Below are positions 17,253 through 23,794 of a stretch of DNA of 64,000 bases, one piece after another. Every line of letters begins with the position of its first letter. Position 1 is the stretch's first letter. The stretch spans positions 165,821 to 229,820 of the forward strand of contig JAFRCN010000002.1 of the NCBI GenBank assembly GCA_017404335.1, read 5' to 3'. The notes beneath the pieces were generated by a model, which did no database searches, was not told where the DNA came from, and saw only the letters and a program-made list of their open reading frames with translations. Both the position numbers and the translations under genes were made by a program. Source of the DNA: Candidatus Saccharimonadota bacterium (GTDB lineage: Bacteria; Patescibacteriota; Saccharimonadia; Saccharimonadales; Saccharimonadaceae).

Positions 17253-17277
17253 GCCCCCATTTTAATGGGGGCTTTAT
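17253..17277 (+). terminator. Terminator after PhoH remnant
   Basis: GCCCCCAT-TTTA-ATGGGGGC followed by TTTATT. Confidence 0.85.
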
Positions 17278-17281
17278 TATG

Positions 17282-17358
17282 TTCGACGGGTCCTGTCGTC
17301 GCCTCCTCCCCCGCTCGGCTCTCGCGGGGGACCCCCTCCGGCGACACCACCCGTCGAA
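17282..17358 (+). repeat. Family A palindromic element, copy A1
   Basis: Outer arms TTCGACGGGT/ACCCGTCGAA; inner arm GTCGCC/GGCGAC; core CCCCCGC/GCGGGGG. Carries the family marks CGGGTCCTGTCG near the left end, ACCCCCTCC near the right, and CACCACCCG at the right end. Intergenic, just before the pth promoter. Confidence 0.9.
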
Positions 17359-17366
17359 TATTATGA

Positions 17367-17372
17367 TATAAT
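17367..17372 (+). promoter_or_regulatory. -10 box, leaderless pth
   Basis: TGATATAAT, 6 nt before ATG 17379, 8 bp beyond copy A1. Confidence 0.75.
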
Positions 17373-17378
17373 AATTCC

Positions 17379-17906
17379 ATGAAGTTGGTTGTCGGATTAG
17401 GGAATCCTGGGGGTCGATATAATTTTACGCGGCATAATAGCGGTTTTTTGGCGCTAGATTTTTATTTTAAGGTGAGAGGGATTTCTTGGGAGGCTAAGTC
17501 GAAGTTTGGGGCGATCTATGCCCGGGTCGGAGACGTTTTTTTTGTTAAACCGCAGGATTTTTATAATGATTCGGGGCGAGCGGTTTCCGAATTTATGCGA
17601 TATTATAAGATTCCGATTTCGGATATTTTGGTGATTTGCGATAATTTTGATTTAGAATTTGGTAAAATTAGATTCCGAAGCTCTGGGCTAGCTGGTGGAA
17701 ATAACGGATTAAAGTCGATTGATGCGCATTTATCCTCTTCTGAGTATCCACGAATCCGAATCGGGACAGGTAATGACGAATTAAGGCGGAAGCTCGGAGA
17801 CGTCGAATTTGTTTTGTCTAGATTTACATCTGAGGAAAAAGAGCGGTTACCTAAAATTCTTAACGAAGTAAGCGAGAAAATTGACGAATTATTATCTAGA
17901 GGATAG
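17379..17906 (+). CDS. pth: Peptidyl-tRNA hydrolase
   Basis: 175 aa. Frees tRNA from peptidyl-tRNA dropped during translation; essential in most bacteria. Starts MKLVVGLGNPGGRYNFTRHNSGF, containing the conserved Asn of GLGNPG and the catalytic His of RHNSGF. The Asp of ICDNFDLEFGKIR and GLAGGNNGLKSI are also present. Slightly short of the usual 185-195 aa. The terminal EEKERLPKILNEVSEKI helix is the family's normal end. Confidence 0.96.
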   Translation: MKLVVGLGNPGGRYNFTRHNSGFLALDFYFKVRGISWEAKSKFGAIYARVGDVFFVKPQDFYNDSGRAVSEFMRYYKIPISDILVICDNFDLEFGKIRFRSSGLAGGNNGLKSIDAHLSSSEYPRIRIGTGNDELRRKLGDVEFVLSRFTSEEKERLPKILNEVSEKIDELLSRG

Positions 17907-18013
17907 GGTTGTTATTTTTTTTCAGAGATGCGCCTGGTTTGCAAAACCTAGTAAGATGTGATATAATTTGAGGTGATGGCCTTTTGTCATAGCAAAAAAA
18001 GGGGGTATGATGG

Positions 18014-18454
18014 ATGGTAGGTTTACAACATGGGAACGACGGTATGATTGCGATCGTGGCGGTAGTCATTGTGATGATTTTCGGATTCCTCCTTTGGATG
18101 ATGATTAAGCAGAGGAATGACGAAACATGGCATCACTATAGCTACCAAAAGGTATTAACGATGATAACCACGCACGTTTTACTTCCCGTAAACGAAACTG
18201 CGGTCTCTTACGTTGTTCCCGCAGGCGATGCGTACATCGTTTATATCGATGAGAACGGGAGTATTTCGCGGGCTATGCTACCAATGGAGACGACCACTAT
18301 TTGTCGTCTGCCTTCGGCAAATCAGGCAAGGCTAGAGAAGAGGGAAGAATATTTCCATAGGGTAGAGCACGACCGATACGGCGAGAAACATGTTAAAACA
18401 TGTCAGCCTACAATTAGCTATACAATCTACATTCCTACAAATAAGTCAGATTAA
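18014..18454 (+). CDS. Small membrane protein of unknown function
   Basis: 146 aa. Not recognised. One N-terminal membrane span (about 10-31, MIAIVAVVIVMIFGFLLWMMI) followed by a mixed domain containing YVVPAGDAYIVYIDENGSISRAMLP and two cysteines in the last third. It follows a TATAAT at about 17960 by a leader of about 40 nt, with an AAAGGGGG ribosome site 10 nt before ATG. That makes it one of the few genes here with a real leader. A terminator follows. Confidence 0.6.
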   Translation: MVGLQHGNDGMIAIVAVVIVMIFGFLLWMMIKQRNDETWHHYSYQKVLTMITTHVLLPVNETAVSYVVPAGDAYIVYIDENGSISRAMLPMETTTICRLPSANQARLEKREEYFHRVEHDRYGEKHVKTCQPTISYTIYIPTNKSD

Positions 18455-18465
18455 CCGTACCATCT

Positions 18466-18495
18466 ATAGCCGCTCTCTGCTGGGCGGCTATTTTA
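18466..18495 (+). terminator. Terminator
   Basis: ATAGCCGC...GCGGCTAT followed by TTTTAATT. Confidence 0.75.
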
Positions 18496-18549
18496 ATTAA
18501 TACTTCTAGTTCGGGGCATCGGCGACGTCGCTGATATAATTAACGTTTT

Positions 18550-19629
18550 CTAGCCTAGGGTCCAGTTGTTGGCGCCGAGGGAACGGACGAAGCCTTTGAT
18601 CTCGAGGAGAGTAATCGTTTCGTTAAAAGTCGAGGCGGGGAGATTTAGGGTCTGCATGATTTCTTCGCCATTTCGGAGGCCTTCGGAGAGAGCCTTTAGA
18701 ATATTTGTCTCTTCTTCGGAGTCGCCGAAGAGAAGGGCCTGACCTGGTTTTTTACGTTTTTTGGCTAATTCTTCGGGGAAGAGAATTCTCAAGATATCGT
18801 CCAACTCGGTATAGGGGTTCGCACCTTGACGGATGAGTTTGTTGCAACCTTGAGAAAGTGGACTAGTAATATTGCCCGGAACCGCGAAAACCTCCCTGCC
18901 CTGCTCAATGGCGTGAGCCGCGGTACTAAGAGAACCAGACTTTTCGGCCGCTTCAACCACCACTACGACATCGGCAAGACCAGAAACAAGCCGATTACGA
19001 AAAAGAAAAGAAGTTTTTGAATCAATTCGACGTTTATTAGGATTGTTTATTTCGGATCTATAATCTAACCATTTACCACCGATTAGACCATATTCGCCGG
19101 GCGCGAGTGGAGCGTTTTTAAATTTCGCGGTTCTTGGGGCATATTCAGAGATAATCGCACCGCCTTTATCGACAATCTCTCGGGCGAGGGGCTCATGCTG
19201 TCTCGGGTAGATTTCGTCGATTGGAGTCCCGAGGACTGCGACGGTCGTCCCGCCGGCGTCGAGCGCGGCCCGATGTGCAATCGAATCGATACCAAAAGCC
19301 AACCCCGAGACGATAATTACGCCTCTTTTCGCTAATTCGTAAGAAATTTTGTAGGCCACCTCCTCGCCGTAGCGGGTGTTTTTGCGCGCGCCGACGATAG
19401 CGACGGTTTTGGGGCGGGATGTTCGGGTTTTTGCGGTTGACTTTTTACTTGAATTATTGTTTGAGTTGGATTCTGAGTTTTTGAATTTTACCACATTTTC
19501 TGGCATTTTTCCATAAAAATACAATAATTTAGGCTTAACCGCAATCGACTCTAACACCTCTGTAAAATTGGCCTCTAGAGGTCGAATTTGGTTGAATTTT
19601 TGAAAAAAGTGTGAAAAAAGTGTTGACAT
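18550..19629 (-). CDS. dprA: DNA-processing protein DprA
   Basis: 359 aa from ATG 19629, which has a GGAG site 8 nt upstream; a longer frame would run across the divergent RNA promoter. DprA loads RecA onto incoming single-stranded DNA in natural transformation. The Rossmann-fold core is intact: AIVGARKNTRYGEEVA, VSGLAFGIDSIAHRAAL, AVLGTPIDEIYP, FLFRNRLVSGLADVVVVVEA, and GSLSTAAHAIEQGREVFAVPGN. The C-terminal winged-helix (GEEIMQTLNLP) is present. The N-terminal SAM-like domain is reduced to about 50 residues ending LLYFYGKMP, and a Ser/Asn linker follows. Its presence fits the known competence-based DNA uptake of this lineage. Confidence 0.93.
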   Translation of the reverse strand: MSTLFSHFFQKFNQIRPLEANFTEVLESIAVKPKLLYFYGKMPENVVKFKNSESNSNNNSSKKSTAKTRTSRPKTVAIVGARKNTRYGEEVAYKISYELAKRGVIIVSGLAFGIDSIAHRAALDAGGTTVAVLGTPIDEIYPRQHEPLAREIVDKGGAIISEYAPRTAKFKNAPLAPGEYGLIGGKWLDYRSEINNPNKRRIDSKTSFLFRNRLVSGLADVVVVVEAAEKSGSLSTAAHAIEQGREVFAVPGNITSPLSQGCNKLIRQGANPYTELDDILRILFPEELAKKRKKPGQALLFGDSEEETNILKALSEGLRNGEEIMQTLNLPASTFNETITLLEIKGFVRSLGANNWTLG

Positions 19630-19651
19630 TTTTAACTCCGTGTGATATAAT
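19623..19651 (+). promoter_or_regulatory. Full sigma-70-type promoter of a 300-nt RNA
   Basis: TTGACA (19623-19628), 17-bp spacer, TGTGATATAAT with TATAAT at 19646-19651 and an extended -10. Near-perfect consensus. The -35 box overlaps the dprA start codon on the other strand. Confidence 0.88.
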
Positions 19652-19657
19652 GAAGAC

Positions 19658-19966
19658 AGTTGGGGCACAAAAAGTGTTCCATACCGCACCTAAATAAATT
19701 AATAATTTCGGCTATACGATTTAAGTATAGCAGAAATTGCGAGCTTTTGAAACCCTTTCGGGCTTTAAATTTCTTCATGGTTTAAAGTTTTAAGTATTAC
19801 CTCCACTTAGAAAGGATACTTTCGAAGGCTTAGCAATCCCTCTAACCGGCGGGCCCCAATTTGTGTGAGGTGGGTCGCGCTTCCGGGGTCTCTCCCGGTA
19901 TAGTGAGAAGCGTTAGAGGGCCAAAATACCGTCAGGTGATGCCCACCCTTACCTGACGGTTTTTTG
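19658..19966 (+). ncRNA. Abundantly promoted structured RNA, family not recognised
   Basis: About 305 nt between a consensus promoter and a strong terminator, with no plausible ORF. Visible helices: AATTTC-g-GCTATAC/GTATAGC-a-GAAATT near the 5' end; CCCTCTAAC/GTTAGAGGG enclosing GCGCTTC/GAAGCG and CCGGG/CCCGG near the 3' end. TTGGGGC at the 5' end can pair with GCCCCAA about 190 nt later, next to a competing CACAAA/TTTGTG pair. I looked for RNase P, tmRNA and SRP RNA core motifs and did not see them. A 6S-type RNA or a lineage-specific RNA remains possible. Confidence 0.65.
19928..19966 (+). terminator. Terminator of the 300-nt RNA
   Basis: ACCGTCAGGT...ACCTGACGGT followed by TTTTTTG. Confidence 0.92.
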
Positions 19967-20281
19967 TTATTTGTTTTTCGTAATTAGAATCCCAAAGAGA
20001 ACTACCGCAGTGCAGAAAAGAACACAGCCCTCAACGTAAGCAGATTGTTCGCGCGAAACATGGAGCGGAGCGGCTCTATCGAAACATTCTTGTGTTGCTT
20101 TTACTAAATCTACAATCTCGGAGTCTTCGTAAGACTGAGCCAAATCGCAACCTTTTTCAAGGCGGACGAGTTCATCATTTGCGGTTTTAAAGCGTAGTCC
20201 ACCAAGAATGATAGTCACAATAATCCCGACAATGAGAACTAAGCCGATTATTGTTTTAGGCTTGGACGGGGTCTTCTTCAT
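19967..20281 (-). CDS. Small two-span membrane protein
   Basis: 104 aa. Not recognised. Two hydrophobic segments (about 11-29 IIGLVLIVGIIVTIILGGL and 83-100 GCVLFCTAVVLFGILI) flank an outer or inner loop of about 50 residues with two cysteines. Preceded by AAGGAG 7 nt from ATG and a TGATATAAT further up. It ends within a few bases of the RNA terminator on the opposite strand. Confidence 0.6.
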   Translation of the reverse strand: MKKTPSKPKTIIGLVLIVGIIVTIILGGLRFKTANDELVRLEKGCDLAQSYEDSEIVDLVKATQECFDRAAPLHVSREQSAYVEGCVLFCTAVVLFGILITKNK

Positions 20282-20330
20282 ATTTTTCTCCTTTTTAAAA
20301 TTATATCATACTTATGGTTGACTGGTGTGA

Positions 20331-20336
20331 TATTAT
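20331..20336 (+). promoter_or_regulatory. -10 box, leaderless topA
   Basis: TATTAT, 6 nt before ATG 20343 (an overlapping TATAAT lies 3 nt before it). Confidence 0.65.
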
Positions 20337-20342
20337 AATTAT

Positions 20343-22595
20343 ATGGCGAAAAATCTAGTGATAGTTGAGAGCCCGGCGAAGGCGCATACGATCGAGAAAT
20401 ATCTCGGGTCGGATTTTAAGGTGCTAGCGAGCGTAGGGCATATTCGGAAGGACACGAAAGTCGATAAAGCGACGTTCGACGTGACTTACGAGATAGACCC
20501 GGGGCACAAATCGATTATTGCTGAATTAAAAAAGGAAGCTAAAACGGCTGAGAAGATATGGCTCGCGACCGATGAAGACCGCGAAGGAGAGTCGATTTCT
20601 TGGCATCTTTGTGAGGTTTTAAAGCTACCTAAGGATACGGCGCGGATTACTTTTCATGAGATTACAAAACCGGCATTAGAAAATGCGATTAAAAACCCGC
20701 GGACGGTGGATATGGATATGGTATCGTCGCAACAGGCGAGGCAGACGTTAGATATGTTAGTAGGGTACGATCTATCCGATATGGTGCGGAAGAAAGTCCC
20801 CGGGGCGGTTTCGGCAGGACGGGTACAGAGCCCAGCACTACGTTTAATTGTTGAAAGAGAAAAAGAGATTGAGAAATTTGATAGCAAGTTTACTTTCAAG
20901 GTTTCTGGGAAGTTTTACAAAGATGGTGAATTTGTCGCTAATTTAGAAAAAGATAGTCCATCCGATGAAGAAGAAGCGAAGGGGCTTTTAGAAAAACTTG
21001 CAAAATCGGAATTTTTTATTGAAGATGTCGACGAAACAGAGGGAACGAAGGCGAATCCGGCACCGTTTACGACGGCGGCGCTCCAAATCGAGGCGAACTC
21101 GAAGCTTGGTTTTTCGTCGCGGACGACAATGACGGCGGCGCAGGGACTTTACCAGGCGGGTTTGATTACTTATCACCGAACCGATTCTTTGAATCTATCT
21201 TCGCAAGCGATTGGCGCAATTTCGAAATATATTGAGACGGAATTTGGTAAGAATTACCTCAAGGTGCGACATTTTAAGACTAAAGATGCCTCGGCGCAAG
21301 AGGCACACGAAGCAATTCGGCCGACTGATGTATTTCGAACATCGGCGGGGAAGAATGATTATGAGAAACGGCTTTATAATTTGATTTGGTCGCGGACTGT
21401 GGCGACGCAGATGGCTAACGCGAAAGTCGCGAAAACCACTATTAAACTAAGCCATGATTTTGTGGCGAAGGGCGAAGTGGTGATTTTCGACGGATTTCTC
21501 CGGGTTTACGGGAAGGCGAAAGACTTGGAACTTCCGAAAGTCAAAAAGGGCGATAAGGTTGATTTATTAGAACTTAGCGCGAAACAGACTTTTGCGAAGC
21601 TACCGGCTAGATATACGGAAGGGTCCTTAGTTAAAAAATTGGAGGAGCTAGGAATCGGGCGACCGTCGACGTATGCTTCGATTATGACGGCTATTCAGGC
21701 GCGAGGATATGTAGTTAAAGGCGAATCGGAAGGGGAAGAAAGGGAAATTGTTGAACTTAGAGTGGCGACAGGACCCGTCGAGAGAAGAGTTATTAAAGAA
21801 AAGTTCGGGGCGAACAAAGGGAAACTGGTGCCGACACCGATCGGGGAATTGGTCTCGGGATTTTTGACGGATAATTTTAAAAATATCGTAGACTATAAAT
21901 TCACGGCCAATATTGAAAAGGATTTGGATCTAGTAGCTGAGGCTAAATTAGAACGAGTGAAGATGTTACGGGATTTTTACGGGCCATTTCGAGATACCGT
22001 TTTGGTCGCCAATGGAGTTGAAAGATATAATAATGCAAGACTCTTAGGACACGACCCAGAGACCGGCAAAGCGATTTATGCTAAAGTTGGCAAAAACGGT
22101 GGCTTTATTCAGCTCGGCGACAATGAAAAAGAATCGAACGAGAAGCCGAGATTTGCACCTTTACCTAAACGTAAATCGGTTAAGACTGTAACCTTGGAAC
22201 AAGCTTTAAAACAACTGGCCTTGCCAGCTTTACCGCGCTTACTCGGAAAGGCGCCGGACGGAGCAGAACTGATTGCAGCGAATGGACCGTTTGGACCTTA
22301 CCTCAAGGGTGGAAAATATAATATCCCGATGAAGGATTTAGACCCTTATACGGTAATGTTAGAGGAGGCTTTGCCACTATATCAAAAGAAAATCGATTCG
22401 ATGATTGCCGACTGGGGCGAGATTCAGATTATTAACGGAGCGTATGGGCCCTACGTAAAAGGACCGGGGCGCCGAAATAATGTAAAAATCCCGAAAGAGA
22501 CTGACCCGAAAAAAATTACCCTAGAAGAAGCTAAGAAAATGCTCGAAAACAAGCCGAAAACTAAAAGAAGGGCACCGAGAAGGAAAAAGAAATAA
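20343..22595 (+). CDS. topA: DNA topoisomerase I
   Basis: 750 aa. Type IA enzyme that relaxes negative supercoils. TOPRIM domain at the N-terminus (VIVESPAKAHTIEKYLG ... ATDEDREGESISWHL), catalytic tyrosine in GLITYHRTDSLNLS (about residue 278), then HEAIRPTD. The C-terminus lacks the cysteine zinc fingers of E. coli TopA. It instead has GPFGPYLKGGKYNIP and GAYGPYVKGPGRRNNVKIP TopoC repeats, and a basic end (KRRAPRRKKK). The TYHRTDS has His where TYMRTDS is usual, a common variant. Confidence 0.97.
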   Translation: MAKNLVIVESPAKAHTIEKYLGSDFKVLASVGHIRKDTKVDKATFDVTYEIDPGHKSIIAELKKEAKTAEKIWLATDEDREGESISWHLCEVLKLPKDTARITFHEITKPALENAIKNPRTVDMDMVSSQQARQTLDMLVGYDLSDMVRKKVPGAVSAGRVQSPALRLIVEREKEIEKFDSKFTFKVSGKFYKDGEFVANLEKDSPSDEEEAKGLLEKLAKSEFFIEDVDETEGTKANPAPFTTAALQIEANSKLGFSSRTTMTAAQGLYQAGLITYHRTDSLNLSSQAIGAISKYIETEFGKNYLKVRHFKTKDASAQEAHEAIRPTDVFRTSAGKNDYEKRLYNLIWSRTVATQMANAKVAKTTIKLSHDFVAKGEVVIFDGFLRVYGKAKDLELPKVKKGDKVDLLELSAKQTFAKLPARYTEGSLVKKLEELGIGRPSTYASIMTAIQARGYVVKGESEGEEREIVELRVATGPVERRVIKEKFGANKGKLVPTPIGELVSGFLTDNFKNIVDYKFTANIEKDLDLVAEAKLERVKMLRDFYGPFRDTVLVANGVERYNNARLLGHDPETGKAIYAKVGKNGGFIQLGDNEKESNEKPRFAPLPKRKSVKTVTLEQALKQLALPALPRLLGKAPDGAELIAANGPFGPYLKGGKYNIPMKDLDPYTVMLEEALPLYQKKIDSMIADWGEIQIINGAYGPYVKGPGRRNNVKIPKETDPKKITLEEAKKMLENKPKTKRRAPRRKKK

Positions 22596-22672
22596 AGCTT
22601 ATGCTTTAAAACTATTTTTTGAAATTGTAAAAAATGTGCTACAATAGTAGTTGGAAATGCAGAAATTTACAG

Positions 22673-22701
22673 TTGACATTTCAGAACTCTTATGATATTA
22701 T
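22673..22701 (+). promoter_or_regulatory. Full promoter of the sigma-4/HARE gene
   Basis: TTGACA (22673-22678), 17 bp, TATTAT (22696-22701) preceded by TATGA. Predicted leader about 40 nt ending in an SD-like AAAAGG. Confidence 0.8.
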
Positions 22702-22748
22702 AATATAAATTACTAATACCAACGGGGGTGGATAAAAGGATGATTTGA

Positions 22749-23777
22749 ATGGAGCAAAATGCAGAAATTCTCAAAAAAACAATATCGGGTAGTCTAAAGA
22801 TCATTGAACAAGACCGCGAACGCGAGATTATTTCTCGGCGGTTCGGTCTAAACGGCAGCAAGGAAACCCTTGAACAAATTGGCGAAATGTTGTCGATTAC
22901 GCGTGAACGCGTCCGCCAGCTCGAAAAGGCTATTCTGATTCGTTTGAGAATTTCGGCAGAGGATGACGAGATTCCAGAACTCGCCGCGGCGGAGAAGCTC
23001 CTAGTTCGTAACCTAACCGAGATGGGACGAGTTGCGAAGCTATCTGATTTAGCGGATAAGGTTTACGGGAGAACAGCTAAGGCGCCTGAGAGAGCCGGGA
23101 TTTGCTTCATTGCGACCTTTGCAAAAAATTTGACTGTAGTCGAAGAGAATGACCGCTATAATGCGGCAGTAGGAATTGCCGATTACGGAGACGAGACGAA
23201 GATTCGTGAGCGGGTTGACGAGATTGTCTCGATAATAAAAGCCCATAAATCTCCGATGACATTAGATGAGCTTGACGAAAAGCTAAATTATGAGCATCCT
23301 GACCATATAAAAGCAACTGCGTCAATTTCTAAACTACTCGCTACCTTAAACGAAGTTTGGGGACTCGCGAAATGGCCAGAAGTCAACCCAAAAAACATCC
23401 GCGATAAGATTTTTGTTATTTTAGAAGCCAGAAAAGAGCCGATGCATTTTTCGGATATCGCGAAAGAGATAAAAGAATCAAATTTTAAACGAAAAAATGT
23501 CACAATCCAGGCGATTCACAACGAATTAATTAAGGATTCGCGGTTCGTCTTAATTGGACGCGGAATTTACGCGCTTTCGAGTTGGGGATATAAAAAGGGA
23601 ACGATCTCCGACACTATTAAGCTGATTTTAGAAAAAGCTGGAAAACCGCTCTCGAGAGAGGAAATCGTAAAACAAGTCCTGAAGGTACGAAAAGTGAAGG
23701 AAACGACCATTTTATTAAACCTACAAAACAAGAAATTGTTTAAAAAAGTCGATAAGAACTCTTATACCTTAGCTTAA
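22749..23777 (+). CDS. Sigma region-4 / HARE-HTH fusion transcription protein
   Basis: 342 aa. Residues about 20-70 are a sigma-70 region 4 (DREREIISRRFGLNG...TLEQIGEMLSITRERVRQLEKAIL), the part that reads the -35 box. No region 2 is present. The rest contains helical HTH modules: IRDKIFVILEARKEPMHFSDIAKEI...LIGRGIYALSSWG is a HARE-HTH like that of RNA polymerase delta, and a second copy precedes the end (ISDTIKLILEKAGKPLSREEIVKQVL). It may tune polymerase or -35 use rather than act as a full sigma factor. Its own promoter has a consensus -35, unlike most genes here. Confidence 0.75.
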   Translation: MEQNAEILKKTISGSLKIIEQDREREIISRRFGLNGSKETLEQIGEMLSITRERVRQLEKAILIRLRISAEDDEIPELAAAEKLLVRNLTEMGRVAKLSDLADKVYGRTAKAPERAGICFIATFAKNLTVVEENDRYNAAVGIADYGDETKIRERVDEIVSIIKAHKSPMTLDELDEKLNYEHPDHIKATASISKLLATLNEVWGLAKWPEVNPKNIRDKIFVILEARKEPMHFSDIAKEIKESNFKRKNVTIQAIHNELIKDSRFVLIGRGIYALSSWGYKKGTISDTIKLILEKAGKPLSREEIVKQVLKVRKVKETTILLNLQNKKLFKKVDKNSYTLA

Positions 23778-23782
23778 TATGA

Positions 23783-23788
23783 TATAAT
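23783..23788 (+). promoter_or_regulatory. -10 box, leaderless VirD4/TraD-like gene
   Basis: TGATATAAT, 6 nt before ATG 23795. Confidence 0.75.
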
Positions 23789-23794
23789 AAGCTT

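Noticed and set aside
17099-17380. 93-aa minus-strand frame through repeat A1
   Set aside because: It consists of the reverse reading of the PhoH fragment, a terminator and a palindromic element.
19649-19696. 15-aa ORF starting at an ATG that overlaps the -10 box of the 300-nt RNA
   Set aside because: The ATG lies inside the -10 element, so it is not in the transcript.
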